A stretch of DNA of 49,610 bases from Gnetum montanum (Eukaryota > Streptophyta > Gnetopsida > Gnetales > Gnetaceae). Positions 23,838 to 36,300 of this stretch are shown here, piece by piece (within the stretch, counting starts at the first letter, position 1; each line of letters starts with the position of its first letter). Below the pieces are notes generated by a model that had not been told where the DNA came from, ran no database searches, and saw only the letters and a list, made by a program, of their open reading frames with translations. The position numbers and the translations under genes are program-made. The DNA lies in contig MNCI01004374.1 in assembly GCA_015680685.1 (NCBI GenBank), positions 75,087 through 124,696 of the forward strand. Reading direction: 5' to 3'.

Positions 23838-23926
23838 TAGACGTGACCCCGTATACACATCCACCTACATTTACACAGCCCCATTTACGTGGCCCCTTTG
23901 ATGCAATGCCCAAACTACTATATATA
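23838..23926 (+). promoter_or_regulatory. Candidate internal promoter before ORF3, element B
   Basis: A run of GTAGACGTG, CCCCGTATACAC and TTACGTGG motifs (23838-23892) is followed by a TATA box (CTATATATA, 23918-23926). ORF3 starts 405 bp downstream at 24331. The arrangement copies that of the LTR promoter. Function is inferred. Confidence 0.45.
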
Positions 23927-24330
23927 CTTGCGTCATGCTTTGGCCTTTTGTGCATTTGCTCATAACACTAGGGGAGTTGTTCAAGTTTTTTGTGTCCAAT
24001 CTCCTTATCGAGCACACAACCTTCCTACCGTTCATCCCAATCCAACCATTCTTTCACCCTTTGGCTACCAAAGGTATGCTCTACATCGTTGGGGGGGCCA
24101 TGATAGATTAGGGTTGTATAGCTAATCAATAACTAAACATCCCTTAAGGTTAATCAAAGAGTTAGCTTGAATTCATTGTTTGTTTTTAACCCTTCAGCTA
24201 CACTCTAGGAAGCCATAGATCAAACTGAATGCATGTGTTACTGTCATGGATGGGCCATCATGAGAGGTATATTATTGCCATTTTGGACAACACACACACA
24301 TTTTAATTCATGGTTATGCTATGATTTTAG

Positions 24331-27181
24331 ATGGCACCAAAACCAAGACATCCAAGGGGAGAGGGACCATCACAACCTCGAGAGAAGCAACCTAGGATTA
24401 GAAGGGGGTGGGGCACATGACCTCAAGAGCACACAAAGGGCTCACATGCAATTGGCCCTCTCTATAAGGAACCCAACGTGGAATTTTTTTGTCAAATTCA
24501 TAAGGAAGAGGTCCCCACAGGACAATCGCACAGGGACGAGACCCCAGCAAGAGTGCCACAACTTGAGGTCACCTTGACCAGGGCCTACCTTGATGCTATC
24601 AAGTCGAAAGAGCTACAACGAACAGTCCTTCAAGAATTAAACTTTAGACCGTTCCTATAAAGTGCACCAGAAGAAGTCAGAACCCAACTACAAACTTCTC
24701 CTATGTGGTTGATCATCATGTCTAGTGGTGAGTGGTATCTGGGGGAAACCTATCTCTTCTGGACAAATCGATAGCCGAGGTCATGAGTAAGAATCAAAGA
24801 CATCCATATGTCTTACTCTATAGAAGCAATCATGCAAGCTCTTAGGTTTCCTAAGACCAAGGCTGATGTGGTAGAAATTTTAAAACAAGCAGACCCCGAG
24901 GTGAAAGTGGAGTGGACCAGGCAATGCTATGGGGTAGACCGTAAGGAGTTTGACACATTGACCACTGTAGAAAGAGTTTACTTTAAAATTGCATCTTACC
25001 ACTTAAATCCAATAGTAAGACCTAGCAAAGTCACTACCTTCTCTACTCGTGCATGTGCCACTTTAAGCGGAAAATTCCCTATCAACCTTCCATAGTTACT
25101 CTTCTTGGAAATTGAGAAATGGTTCATAGAAAATGAATGTAGAAGACAAACTTTGCCCTTTCCCTGACTGATCAGAAAACTGTGCAAACAGGTAGATGAT
25201 ATACCAATGACACACTCCGTCATGCCCCAATTACCTTGTGACATGAAATGATGAAAGATAAAACACCTACCACAACAAGAACGGAGGAAGAGCAACCACC
25301 ACCTCCACCATCTACACAAGCAACTGGGTCAGACTCACACACAATCGTAAAGCACATACACGAGATCCAATAGTCGCTCCTACACCAATAGGAGCAATAA
25401 GCAAGAACCAGCGGTGGTGGAGACCCTTCTATGTATCACCCTACCTTGAGCCATCTAGAACAAGTGGCTCGATCTATGAGCTTGCTAGAGAGGGTAGGGC
25501 CGATGCTTTCAACCACGTGAACACAAGTGCCTACGAGAACAAATCCTAACGCCCAAGAAGTAATGGTGTCACTAACCCAACAATTATTCCCAAAAATTTC
25601 AAGCAATGCTGCTACTTTCTTGATGCACTTAGAGGAGGGTGAAGTGGCAACTGTCTTGCTAATGCAACACCAAGGATAGGAAGTCATGGTAGAGGTGGTT
25701 TCCAATACGATCGCCACAACTCTCAATGCACCTGTGGCACTTGTACAGGATGTACATGGGCTTAGAGATGTGCAAACATCTATAGGTACTCAAAGTGGTA
25801 GACTTAATTCAACACAACATGAAGAATTTTTGGATTGACTAGTGGAAACCAAGCAATTGCTTCCATATGTCTTCAACTTTCTGGACAACATCACTGCAAT
25901 CCAGTTGGAGCTGCTCTTGGAAAAGGGCAAGTGCCTCATCCTAGAGGGGCAACTAGAAGCAGCTCAGGAGGACAATCAATTCTTAGTTATGGAAGTTACC
26001 CAACTAAGGACCTAACTTGCTAATTTGGCTATACTCAACTATGAAGTCACCAAGGATGAAGCTTTTCAATAGCTTCAAACCAAGCTTTAGAAGGTTGAGT
26101 ACAAGCAAGAGTCGGCGATCTTCGACAAGTCCTCAGTGGAAGCCCGTTCTTATTATCTAAACAAGGACTTGGCAAAGGTTTGCCAGGAGAATGTTGGGTT
26201 GACCGTAGAAGTTCATCGCCTATGCAATGTTGGTTTCTAAAATCAAAAAATGAAGGATTTTATTCGTCAATAGCATGAGGAGCTGGCTAGGGTAAACACG
26301 GATGTGAGAAGATTGGTTATCGAAAATCATAACCTTTCAATGGAGGAAGTCCAAGCCTTGCAATAGAAGACAGCCATCGAAATCACCGCTTGGAAGAATG
26401 AGACCCTCAAGTTTAAATGAGTGAAAAATCACTACAAGGACCAAGTGAGATTGCAGAAAGAAATTAATGAAAAAAAATCCAAGTCGCAAAGGCTAAGATG
26501 AATCAAGCCCTCCAACAGTTCAAGGAAGGAGGTGAGGTATGGCAACCCATCTTTGATGGATTAAATGTCTACAACCAAGCTGAGATTTATCTCAAGGAGC
26601 TACAGATTGAAGAAACAATAGAATATATGGAACTAGCCAACCTTCATTATGCAAAGTTAGCCATGCTTACAGCTGGGAGGCTGTGGGCAGACCTTGAGAA
26701 GCAAGTGGCCACCTTGTATTTGTTATATGAGGGCAAGTTCAAGGCGCATAAGGAGATGAAGCAAAAGCTCAAAACAACAAATGTGGAACTCGAAGTTCTT
26801 TGCAATTGCTTTGAAGGGCAACGCTCTATTGTAAAGAACTTGGCCCGACAAATGGATGACTACCAGCGGCTGCAAACATTAGTCTGAGCATTCAATATAG
26901 AACAAAAATAATTTGTGGCCTAGTTTGTCAATTTAAAGGAGCTCTTCCCTACACTTCCATGTCCTTGGGATGTTTCTGTTCCAGCACACATTAGCGAAGT
27001 TGCTTGGACTGTGAACAACCCCAGAAGTAAAGAAGATAAAATGAGGGCTCTATTGGAGGCTTTCCAATTACGTCTGAAATTTGCAACAACCGTAGGAAAA
27101 CCAGAACCACCACCTCAACCACCACATGCACTTGAAGCTGGTGAGGGTCTATCAGAACCACCACCACTAGAAACTGTATGA
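24331..27181 (+). pseudogene. ORF3 of element B (unknown, partly coiled coil)
   Basis: About 950 codons, starting MAPKPRHPRGEG and ending in a Pro-rich tail (KPEPPPQPPH) before TGA 27179-27181. One frame runs from 24331 past 25095 with a few stops; the second half is in another frame, so at least one frameshift exists. N-terminal half: SPMWLI and WYLGETYLFW, then ERVYFKIASYHLNPIVR and CATLSGKFPINLP, resembling the plant transposon domain of Athila extra ORFs (inference). C-terminal half (about 25880-26890): long Glu/Gln/Lys/Leu-rich stretches typical of coiled coil. Near the end lies LFPTLPCPWDV, conserved in C. No signal peptide or membrane segment is seen, so nothing in the sequence supports an envelope role. 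Confidence 0.65.
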
Positions 27182-27408
27182 TCCTCTTCAGCAACTTCAG
27201 CATCTCGGTGAGGTTGTGAGTCCATTGCCATCCAAGTGTTCAATTTTGTTGTCCATGAACACCACAATTTTGTAATTTTATTCTGTACACTCGGGCACTT
27301 GGTGTGTTGCTAGCATTAGTGTGCATATTGATATGTTTTTCTATGTGTATTGCTAGTAACCTCATACCTTCCAAATTGTAACAAACTCGAGGATGAATTT
27401 TCACTCAG

Positions 27409-27419
27409 TCGTGGGGGTA
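27409..27419 (+). promoter_or_regulatory. Polypurine tract of element B
   Basis: GTCGTGGGGGTA directly precedes the 3' LTR at 27420, the expected plus-strand primer. Confidence 0.8.
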
Positions 27420-28173
27420 TGATGAAGCATCCAATCCACTGCGTCGACTGGGCCACATCGATAAAGCCTTGTTAAAGCAGCCACGTCGACGTGACCCCGT
27501 CGACGCATCTTTCTAAGCGTCGACGTGGCCTCGTCAACACATAGCCCATTTTCTGCTATAAATATGCATGCACCTACCACATTTATGGCACCTTTTGTTC
27601 AAGTTGTAGCGAAGCTCTTGCAATTTGGTTCCGCAAAAGTTAGATTTTTTTCAAGTGCCCACAGTCATAGTACGAAGAGTGTACAACTCTTTATTCGAGC
27701 TTTTTGAACATTCCTTGTAGCATTTGAACTAGATTACTTAAGCATTAATATTTTAATACTTTAATAATTTTTATGCTTTTGTTATCGCTTTACTGTTACA
27801 ATACATTTTAGTAGTCCACAAGTAGTCCACGAGAACACATAAGCATGACCACCTTGAACATATGTCTGACACTTGGCAACCTAGTGACACTTAATGTCTG
27901 GCAACCTAGTAGTGATTAGGACATGCTTGGGATGTGCACAAAGGGTGGGACCGGCTGCTTATGCTAGGAGTAGTCAAGCAATAGAGTAGTGAAATCTTCA
28001 ATTATCTAGCCCTTTTACTCCCTATATTAGAAAAATTAAATATTGAGAATAAAAGAAAACACATAAAAATCATATGCCTCAATCTCACTTAACCATCATT
28101 CTAGAATGTCACAAGTGAGGTTGAGAGGACAACAACCATTCTAACTAGGATAATGATGGCTAGAATACTGTGC
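27420..28173 (+). repeat. 3' LTR of element B, truncated at an assembly N
   Basis: Matches 15041 onward, including the TCGAC motif cluster (27440-27540) and TATA box (CTATAAATA, 27556-27564). Similarity ends at TGTGC (28173), beside N 28174; the last part of the LTR (about 90 bp by comparison with the left copy) is absent. Compared with the left LTR it also lacks a short block near 27697 (the part with the AATGTACC...GGTAATAAAG context). Confidence 0.85.
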
Positions 28174-28174
28174 N
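28174..28174. other. Single N at a probable assembly join
   Basis: The N interrupts the 3' LTR of element B; the sequence after it no longer matches the LTR. This is more likely a contig join than a biological end. Confidence 0.7.
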
Positions 28175-30000
28175 CGTGATGTCAAATCTTTTGATATGAA
28201 ATGTCAAAAGAATTAGCAATAAAAGTTATCTAAGGAAATGATGTAGAAGTTACGAAGAGAAAATGATGTGACATCAACATCACTTAGCAAAAAAGAAAAA
28301 ATAAATAGCAAAACGTAAAAAAATATTAAAAGTACCGAGAAGTTGGAATAGAAAACAATCCCAAAAAATGTTCATTTCTATGAAGGTGCTCCTTTTAACA
28401 CCAAAGATGTTATACTAGGAATTGTTGTAATGAGCGGAAATTGACACAACCTAACATGAAAAGTAAACCAAGCATTTCATGGCCACCAAACAGTCCAAGA
28501 AAAGTAATCTTTCAAATAATCTCCCTTAAATCGAAAGGGGACTTGGGGATCGAAGGACAAATCCAGAAATCCAGACTCGACGTTTTACCAACATCAATGG
28601 GTATTAAGCAAAAAGATTGCATACGTAGAACAACTAGTAAAAAACACATTAACAGAGAGAAAACACAACGTAATGTAAATACATAATTTGCAGCAAAGAA
28701 ATACTTAAAAACAACATGAAAAGGGAATAGATCTATTGACTAACACATGCAAACCAAAAAGAAAAATGTAAGACAAACAAATATGGAATGAATCTGAGCA
28801 AAATTAGAGACAAAAGATCTAAAAATGGAAAACCAATGTTAGAATAGAAAAAAGAGAACCTACAAAGATATGTTTCAAGACATGTACTAGAGATCAAAGG
28901 TATTTGATAAGAAGGTGTACTATCCTGTTCTTACTTTGATGAGTGCACTCATGCAAATCTTAATAGAAATAGTAGCAGTTTCAACAACTAATGATTACAA
29001 AGGGAAGATCATATTAGTGTGTTGATCTAATTTTTAGCAAATATTTACGTGTTAGCAGGATAGCACAAAGGGGATATAATATGTCAAGAGGGGAAAAGTA
29101 GAAAGAGAGCTAAAATTGCTTAGCAAATCTCTTACAAACAAAGTGTTGATTAACACAATATGAGAAACAAGCTCTAAAAAGCCAACCCCTTTATGTTTAG
29201 GGATACTTTCTTATTTATAAGTTGAAAATGCCTTGTAGATCGTGTAGGAATGATACAATGGGGTCCATAGAATCTTTTGAAAGCTTTGAGAAGGTTTTGA
29301 ATAGGAAAAATGATGTAGAGAGTAAAGTTTGAAACCTAACATGAGACGTTAAAGGTTGGAGACAAAAGCTAACATTGGGTCTTGAAAGTAAGATTGTTGT
29401 CGAACATTGACAATTTGACACAAGATGTCAAAATTGATTTAATGCAAGATGTCAAATTGATGCCGGACATTGAAAATTTGATGAAAGACCTCAAAACTAA
29501 TTTGATGCAAGACGTAAGAAGCAGGAGATGAAATCAACGGTGAAGCTAATGTTGAATGTTGAAATTGGAAGTGGAGCCAAAACGATGTTGCAGATGACGT
29601 GCGGTGTCGTCGAAACCATGAAAGAGGTCGAAATGATGTGGCAAGTGACACGAGACATTGAATCTAGATCATTGAAGATTGCTTTAATTGGTGGAAAGCC
29701 ATAGAATGCACCCATGTTTGGCTTAAGATGAAAAAGCCATGCACCCATGTTTGGCTTAAGATGAAAAAGCCAAAGTGAGTACAACACCTATGTTTCAATT
29801 ATTTCAAGTTCTAACAACCCCACGTTTCATGCTTAGTTTGAAGAAAAAAAAATGTAAGAGACTAAAAAGAATTAGAAAAAGAAATAAAAAATAATGAACG
29901 GAGGAAAAAAATAAAAAACTTTAAACGAAATGGTATCAAACTCTCTCCAAGAGAGATGCAGGCATAGTAATTTGTAAAAACTGAAGTAAAAAGTCAAGAA
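28175..30000. other. AT-rich DNA with a possible old LTR
   Basis: No gene is supported. Read on the minus strand, a G-rich tract (AACGTGGGGT, about 29819-29828) is followed by TGTTAGAACTTG, as at a 3' LTR start. A TATA-like CTTATAAATAAG lies near 29209-29220. Between them (29400-29640) are degenerate repeats of motifs such as GATGTCAAA and ATGCAAGA. Limits and identity are uncertain. Confidence 0.25.
29706..29771. repeat. Perfect 33-bp tandem duplication
   Basis: Two identical adjacent 33-bp units, 29706-29738 and 29739-29771, each starting ATGCACCCATG and ending AAAAAGCC. Perfect identity suggests a recent event or an assembly artefact. Confidence 0.9.
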
Positions 30001-30317
30001 CACACAACGATACATGTTTGGACTACTGCCAACGCCGAGCAAGGTTGCACGTTTCCAAGCGGAAAGCTCCAAAGAATCCACCATAATAATAATATTATTA
30101 TTTTTTGGAAATGCATTTGTTCCCTGTTATCTCGGTGTGGCATGGCGACCAATGATAGTTGGTATTTTGATACACATGAGACAGAGATAGGATCGCATCA
30201 ACACTTGGCTTGCACGTCAGCGTTAGCATTCGCAGTTACTTACACATAAAGATGAGCACGGCCCATATTTGTAGCGATCAACGCAATCGAACTAATCTGA
30301 CACACACAGCGAGGGAA

Positions 30318-30344
30318 ATGGAAATGGCAATGGCAATGGCAATG
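30318..30344 (+). repeat. ATG-containing hexanucleotide repeat at the start codon
   Basis: ATGGAA then ATGGCA three times, then ATG, so five in-frame ATG codons lie at 30318, 30324, 30330, 30336 and 30342. The encoded MEMAMAMAM forms the first part of the signal peptide. Translation could start at several of them with little effect on the mature protein. Confidence 0.9.
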
Positions 30345-33300
30345 CTGGGTCTGTTGCTTATTGAAGCGGTGGTGGTGCGTTCGATTCCCAGTACATTGGA
30401 TGGTCCATTCAAACCAGTTACAGTGCCGCTGGATCCGGACCTCAGGCTGGGCAGCAACGATCTGCCCCACCATCATCCTCGCCTTGTCAAGACTGTGCCC
30501 TCCATTTTCCCCGAGCAAATCATGCTTTCCCTCTCTACGCCTGATGCCATGTGGCTTTCCTGGGTTACAGGCAATATAATCTAATCTAATATTATCGAAG
30601 CTATGGAATTGAATTATCTCATAGTTTGGGAAATCTAATGCAATCAATTGTAGATCATAGCAATAAGAAAGCCAATTCAAAATTGGATTCCATATAGATA
30701 CGATGAATAGTAAAACAAAAAGTACAAGTTTTATGTTTGACTTTCCTCCTTGACTAAACGTTAGAATGAGCAAAAATAGGAAAATGCAGCAGCAGATGAT
30801 ATCAGTGGATATAACTGTTATTTCTACTAGTTTTACCAATTTAAATCAGATCTTTACCCTTATTTATTTCACTTATATATTTTCCTTTGTGATTTGAATT
30901 TTGGTTTCATGCAGGGAATGCCCAGATTGGCCCTAAGGTGAGTCCATTGGATCCTTCCTCCGTGAAGAGCCAGGTGTTATTTGGAACACAAACGGGAAAC
31001 TATACCTTTCTTGCAGAGGGCACCTCTCTTGTGTACAGCCAGATTTACCCTTATCAGGGTCTTCTTAATTACACCTCTGCCATAATTCACCACGTTCGTC
31101 TCACTGGTAATTGGTTGATTTCTGTGTTGTGGTGTGGCTTGCATTTTTTTTAAAAAAATCGTGAAGTGCTTTGACATGCCCAAGGCACCTGCTTTCTCGA
31201 TGGAATCTATTTTCTTGCTTTTTCTGGGCTCTTGCAATTTAATTATTCTACCTTTAACAATGCAATTTTTTGGTTTCATGTTCAAACCTATGATTTTTCG
31301 GAAATGACAATGGAATTCAATTAATGTGGAGTTTTTTGGACAACACTTATATTATATAGGATTTTAGAAATATGCTCTTAGGATCCAATCAATAGTTATT
31401 TTTAAAATCTCTTTGTTTAGTTGTTCCTGCATTCATCATCTTCAACCTGGCCTTGTCTCAACAAAATAGGGTTGGCTACATTAGTTCTTTTCTGTCATTC
31501 ACCACTATGAAGAGCTATATCTTTGTTTATTTGTGGTCTCTGCAAATCATCTTCAATTATTTTTTTAGTCTCATTGTCGAATTTCCATAGCACATGCCCA
31601 AATCATTTAAGTTGCCATTGCCATTTTTGTAACTTATCTGAAATAGAGGTCACTTCAAGTATTTTTTTTCTAATGTTTTATTGCAGTTTATCTCTATTGA
31701 TAACATTTAACTTGCATTTCTTCTACATTGATTTGTTATTCATGCTTCTTTTGTATTGTTCAACATTCAGCACTATATAAGATAACAGACCTAATTATTG
31801 TCCTATAAAATTTCCACTTTAGTTTTGTTGGCATTCTTTTATCACATAAAACACCACTAGCATGTTTCTCAATTCTATTTTTTATATCTTTATTAATTTC
31901 ACTATTGGATTGAATGATTGATCCTTGGGAGTTTTTACCTTGAATTGTCACTTTTATTTCACTACTGTTTATGTTATTATTAAAATTGCATTCTATATAT
32001 TTTGTCTTACAATTGCTAATTTTTAAGCCTTCTGATTTTAGAGCATATCTCCACTAATGATAAGAACAATGATGCAGGTCTTCTTTCAAACACAAAGTAT
32101 TATTACAAGTGTGGAGACAGTTCCTTAAATACTTTAAGTGAAGAGCATGAGTTTGTGGCACCTCCTCCTCCTGGCCCAAATAACTACTTGGCACGGGTGG
32201 GAGTGATTGGTGATTTAGGCCTCACATACAATTCATCATCCACCTTTGATCATCTTGTTGAGAATGATCCAAATTTGGTCCTTCTTGTGGGAGATCTGGT
32301 TTATGCAAACAACTACATCACAACCGGTGATAAGGTAGCACCATGTTATGAATGCGATTTTCCAGACACTCCTATCAGAGAAACATATCAACCACGGTGG
32401 GACTCATGGGGAAGGTATGTCTTTTTGTGAGTTTCAGTTCAATTTTACACCTATTTAATATTTACATGTCTTGGAATGATGCATAACCTCAGAGAATTGC
32501 ACCAAAATTTTAACCAGAAACGTTCTTGGTGTATAACATTATTGTTGGCCCTTCGGTAAAAATGGAAATGATAGATGTACGTTTCATTATATATAATGTG
32601 GAACATGGCTAAATTGGCATAAAAAGGATGTAAATGCAAGCTATGAGATCTCTTGGAGCTAATTCTTCAGAATCTAGCACTTTGTTTCTTGAGAAGAGAA
32701 CCTTTAAAGAGAAGAAAAACCCACGAAATCAGTGGGGCTTCAGCTCACAATATTGAGTCTGAAACTGAAAATGTTTTCTAGTGTCTATGCAAATATCCTA
32801 AGGATCTATTGGATAGAGTTCGTTTTTATCCTTATTATCTTTTACAGAATACATGTATGTTTAGCATAACCTAGTGGGATGCAAGTTACCGGCCTTACCA
32901 GTAATATTATTGCCCACATTGCCCACATTGTATTTGTAGAATGTGTAATAAGAGTCAACTTAATCAATATTTTGATCTTCCTAAAGTCAACCTTTTGATC
33001 TTAGTTAAGTAGAATAAAGTATGGATTTTTTATTTTGAAATCACATGCCATTGGGGCATTCCAGTGGCTGGAATTAATTGCAATTTGCCAGAATGTTAGT
33101 AATCAGTACTCTTCATGAAGATTTCACTTACAAAATATGTCCAGCAAAAAGAAGGAGAAGAAGCTACAACTATTCATAATGATGTCTTAAAAGAAGGAAG
33201 CATGCTTGTGACATAAATTATGTTCACTAAAATGACGCATGGTAGAAAATCTTATTTTAGATAATATGAAATAATCTTATGTTTTTGTTGCTTTAAAAAA

Positions 33301-36300
33301 TAACCATCATCTCAACTAGCCATTAATTGTAATGCTATTTATTCGTTTTTTAATCATTGAGAAATCAATTGCAACTGATGATGAGTCTAGTATAATTCAG
33401 AATGTCTTGCAAAGAAATAATATATAAGCTATGGATAGTATAAATGTTATGTTTTGTTAAGTTTTCATCATAAATGGAAATTGTATCATGGCATTGGGAA
33501 GAATATAAATCAGTGATAGCATAAAGAAGAATGAAAAATCATGATAGAATATGAAGAATGGTTATGAAGTTTCATATTCAATAGCTATAAAAACCAGCTT
33601 AAGTGTATGTGTTTGTTTAAAAAGTAAGGAAGATGAAACCATAAGACAATATAAGACATATGAAGAAAACAAAAGATAGATGTGGTTAAACAAAAGAAAT
33701 GATGCTGGAAGATATGACGAAAAAGAGAATGAGAAAAAAGCAAAGAAACAAAAGTTCGTGAAAGACAAGAAGTGCAAAAGTGTATGTATATGCAATTGTC
33801 ACCGAGCCATCTTATAGATGGCAAAGTAAAATAGTGGATCTGCAAGTAGCATTATCATGTAAAAGAACAAGGTTGAAGTGAAGTAGCCTAGTGAAGAAGT
33901 ATTCAAGGAAGTTAGGTTCCTGCAGAAGATAAGAAGAAAAGTGATACACTGTACTGCCGATATAGTCCTGGTGACAATCCTGGCGAGAGCCATATATAGC
34001 CCTTGAAATTTGGAGATGGTATGCTCTGAAACATACTCTAATGAATCAACAAGAAGTTTAGTCCAAAACAATCCATTATATCATTTATTTATAACTCAAT
34101 ATAGTCTATGGAAGCTATTCTATATCTATAGAATGATTTTTTTTCTTTTTATTTTTTTGCAAATAGCCATAGAATAATATTACTTTGCAGTAACTATTTT
34201 ACAAAAGAAAAATGAAATAACACATAAATGAATGATGAAAATTTTTACAAATTAATTAAAGTACCGTGATAAGTCTGGAATGATGAATGCAAAGTAAAAA
34301 TGAAGTACAAAAGAAGACTTGTGACTAAGTTTGTGTATATAAACTACAATGGAAGGATGCTCATAATAGAGAAGACTTAAGCCTTATGATAACAAGCGTA
34401 AACAATTAGCAAGATGAGCAGTCATTTAAAATAAATAAATAAATGCTATTGAAGATCAAAGAGACTTTTGGGATGATGAAGACCATGATAAATTTCTATA
34501 TATTACCACAATTGCTTGTCATTGAGGACAAATTCATGATGTTAGAAACAAAGAAATTAAAATGAAAATGTTGGAAGCTGATTTTGTGAACCATGCTGCA
34601 AAAGAGATAAAGAAATCCTTCACTGCCTTAAGAAAGTTTGTGAATATAGGAATACTTGAATACTATGAGTAATAGCCCTCTAAATCCCGTGATGGACAAG
34701 ACCAAAGAGTCCTTTGAGCCAAGTAACAAATGTTAAGGCCAAGAATAAAAGTGGAATCAAGTGCTACTTAGTCATTGAGAATTGGCCATAGAGCTCACTT
34801 CAGCAGCTCTTCTCCTGCACCTGTCTGCTACCACCGCGAATGTGATCCTGCTGTTCTAAACTGTAGGTATTCTCTCCTGCCCTTACATTTAATTTCATTT
34901 GGTTCCAAAGATAAATGCATTTTCATTGATGCACCTTATTACCGGATGTTCGTCTGACAAATTTTATCTAGCTGAAGTTCAATGTCTCGCTGACATTATT
35001 ACAATATACTATATATAGAAAGTTTATAAACAAAGGAATATACTTTGGTCAAATAAAATGTTAAGTGGGTAAATTATTTATTTTGCGTTCTCATTTCCAA
35101 AGGGTCAGTAGTAGCATGTATCCATGTAGTTATAATCTGTGTCTTCTATTACTTCAGAAAGGCTTTTTTCCTTTTCAGAAAGGACTTTGATACTTTTAAG
35201 TAAGTTGAAAAGTAAAGCGGCTTTTTAATTGCAGACCTTGCTTTTGATGGCAGATTTATGGAACCTTTAACATCACGTGTTCCTCTTATGGTTCTTGGAG
35301 GAAATCATGATATAGAAACTCAAATTGGGGGTGTTAATTTTACTTCGTACAACGCTCGATTTGCTGTACCTTCGAATGAGTCTGAATCAAGAAACAATTT
35401 GTACTATTCCTTTGATGCTGGTGGGGTGCATTTTATTATGATTGCAGCTTATGTGGATTACAGAAAGAACAGTAAGTTCATCTTTAGTTGTCTGTTCTGA
35501 AATATCGTTAATGTCATATAAGGGAGAATGTGATACAGAAATTTAATTTATCAAAGGATTTTCTGATGATGAACCTGTGAACTGTCCTATGCCAATTCCC
35601 TTGAGTTCCATGTTTTGGTCAGGTCAGCAGCATGTTTGGCTGGAACAAGATCTCAGAAAAGTTGATCGCAAAGTGACTCCTTGGGTAGTTGCAGCATGGC
35701 ATGCCCCCTGGTATAATAGTTACTTATCTCATTATCAAGAACTTGAATGCATGAGGCAGGAAATGGAAAGTTTGATATACGAGTATGGTGTGGATCTGGT
35801 CTTTAATGGTCATGTGAGTGACCTTGCTTTATTGTTAATTTAAGAAAAATGTTGCATAGCTGCATTGTCACCTGAGATTCAAAATTTGCTTGAACATGCC
35901 TTGATATTTCACAAATGGCAGTCTACCATGGATTTTCTCTATTCATATCTGACAATATATGATTTGCTGAACACATGGCAGGTACATGCTTATGAAAGAT
36001 CAAACAGAGTTTATAACTATGAGCTGAATCAATGTGGTCCAGTGTATATAACCATAGGAGATGGTGGCAATATTGAGAAGGTTGTGACACAGCATGCCGA
36101 CGAACCTGGAAGCTGCCCTGAACAAGCTAAGATGCCAGAAATAGGACCATCATGCACCTACATATTTCCTACAGGTCCAGCCAAAGGTAAGCTTTGCTGG
36201 GATCGTCAGCCTGATTGGAGTGCATTTAGGGAATCCAGTTTTGGCCATGGTATTTTAGAGGTATGGCACTTTCTTTTTTTCTTTCTTTCTTTTGTTTGTT

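Larger units (their letters stand above)
15041..28173 (+). mobile_element. Element B: Athila-like Ty3/gypsy retrotransposon with ORF3
   Basis: A 13.1-kb plus-strand element: 5' LTR 15041-15933, decayed Asp primer site 15935-15953, gag, protease, RT, RNase H, integrase, spacer, ORF3, polypurine tract 27409-27419 and a 3' LTR 27420-28173 that stops at N 28174. Pol order (RT-RNase H-integrase) is that of Ty3/gypsy, and the RT box FMDDFSTYG resembles the Athila form. No chromodomain was seen. Gag and pol carry many stops and both integrase Asp residues are changed, so the copy is dead. No target duplication can be checked because the right end is missing. Confidence 0.85.

Noticed and set aside
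30210-30317. Upstream in-frame ATG that would lengthen the phosphatase by 36 residues
   Set aside because: The extension is polar and would place the hydrophobic signal peptide internally; the start at 30318 fits the family.
30240-30839. 199-codon minus-strand frame opposite phosphatase exon 1 and intron 1
   Set aside because: It is antisense to a well-supported exon and has no recognisable domain.
33562-34071. Phe/Ser/Leu-rich minus-strand frames suggesting membrane proteins
   Set aside because: They are the complement of A/G-rich intron sequence, with compositional bias only.
34775-34957. Open frame in intron 3 as a possible extra exon
   Set aside because: The phosphatase protein is continuous without it and it shows no family similarity.
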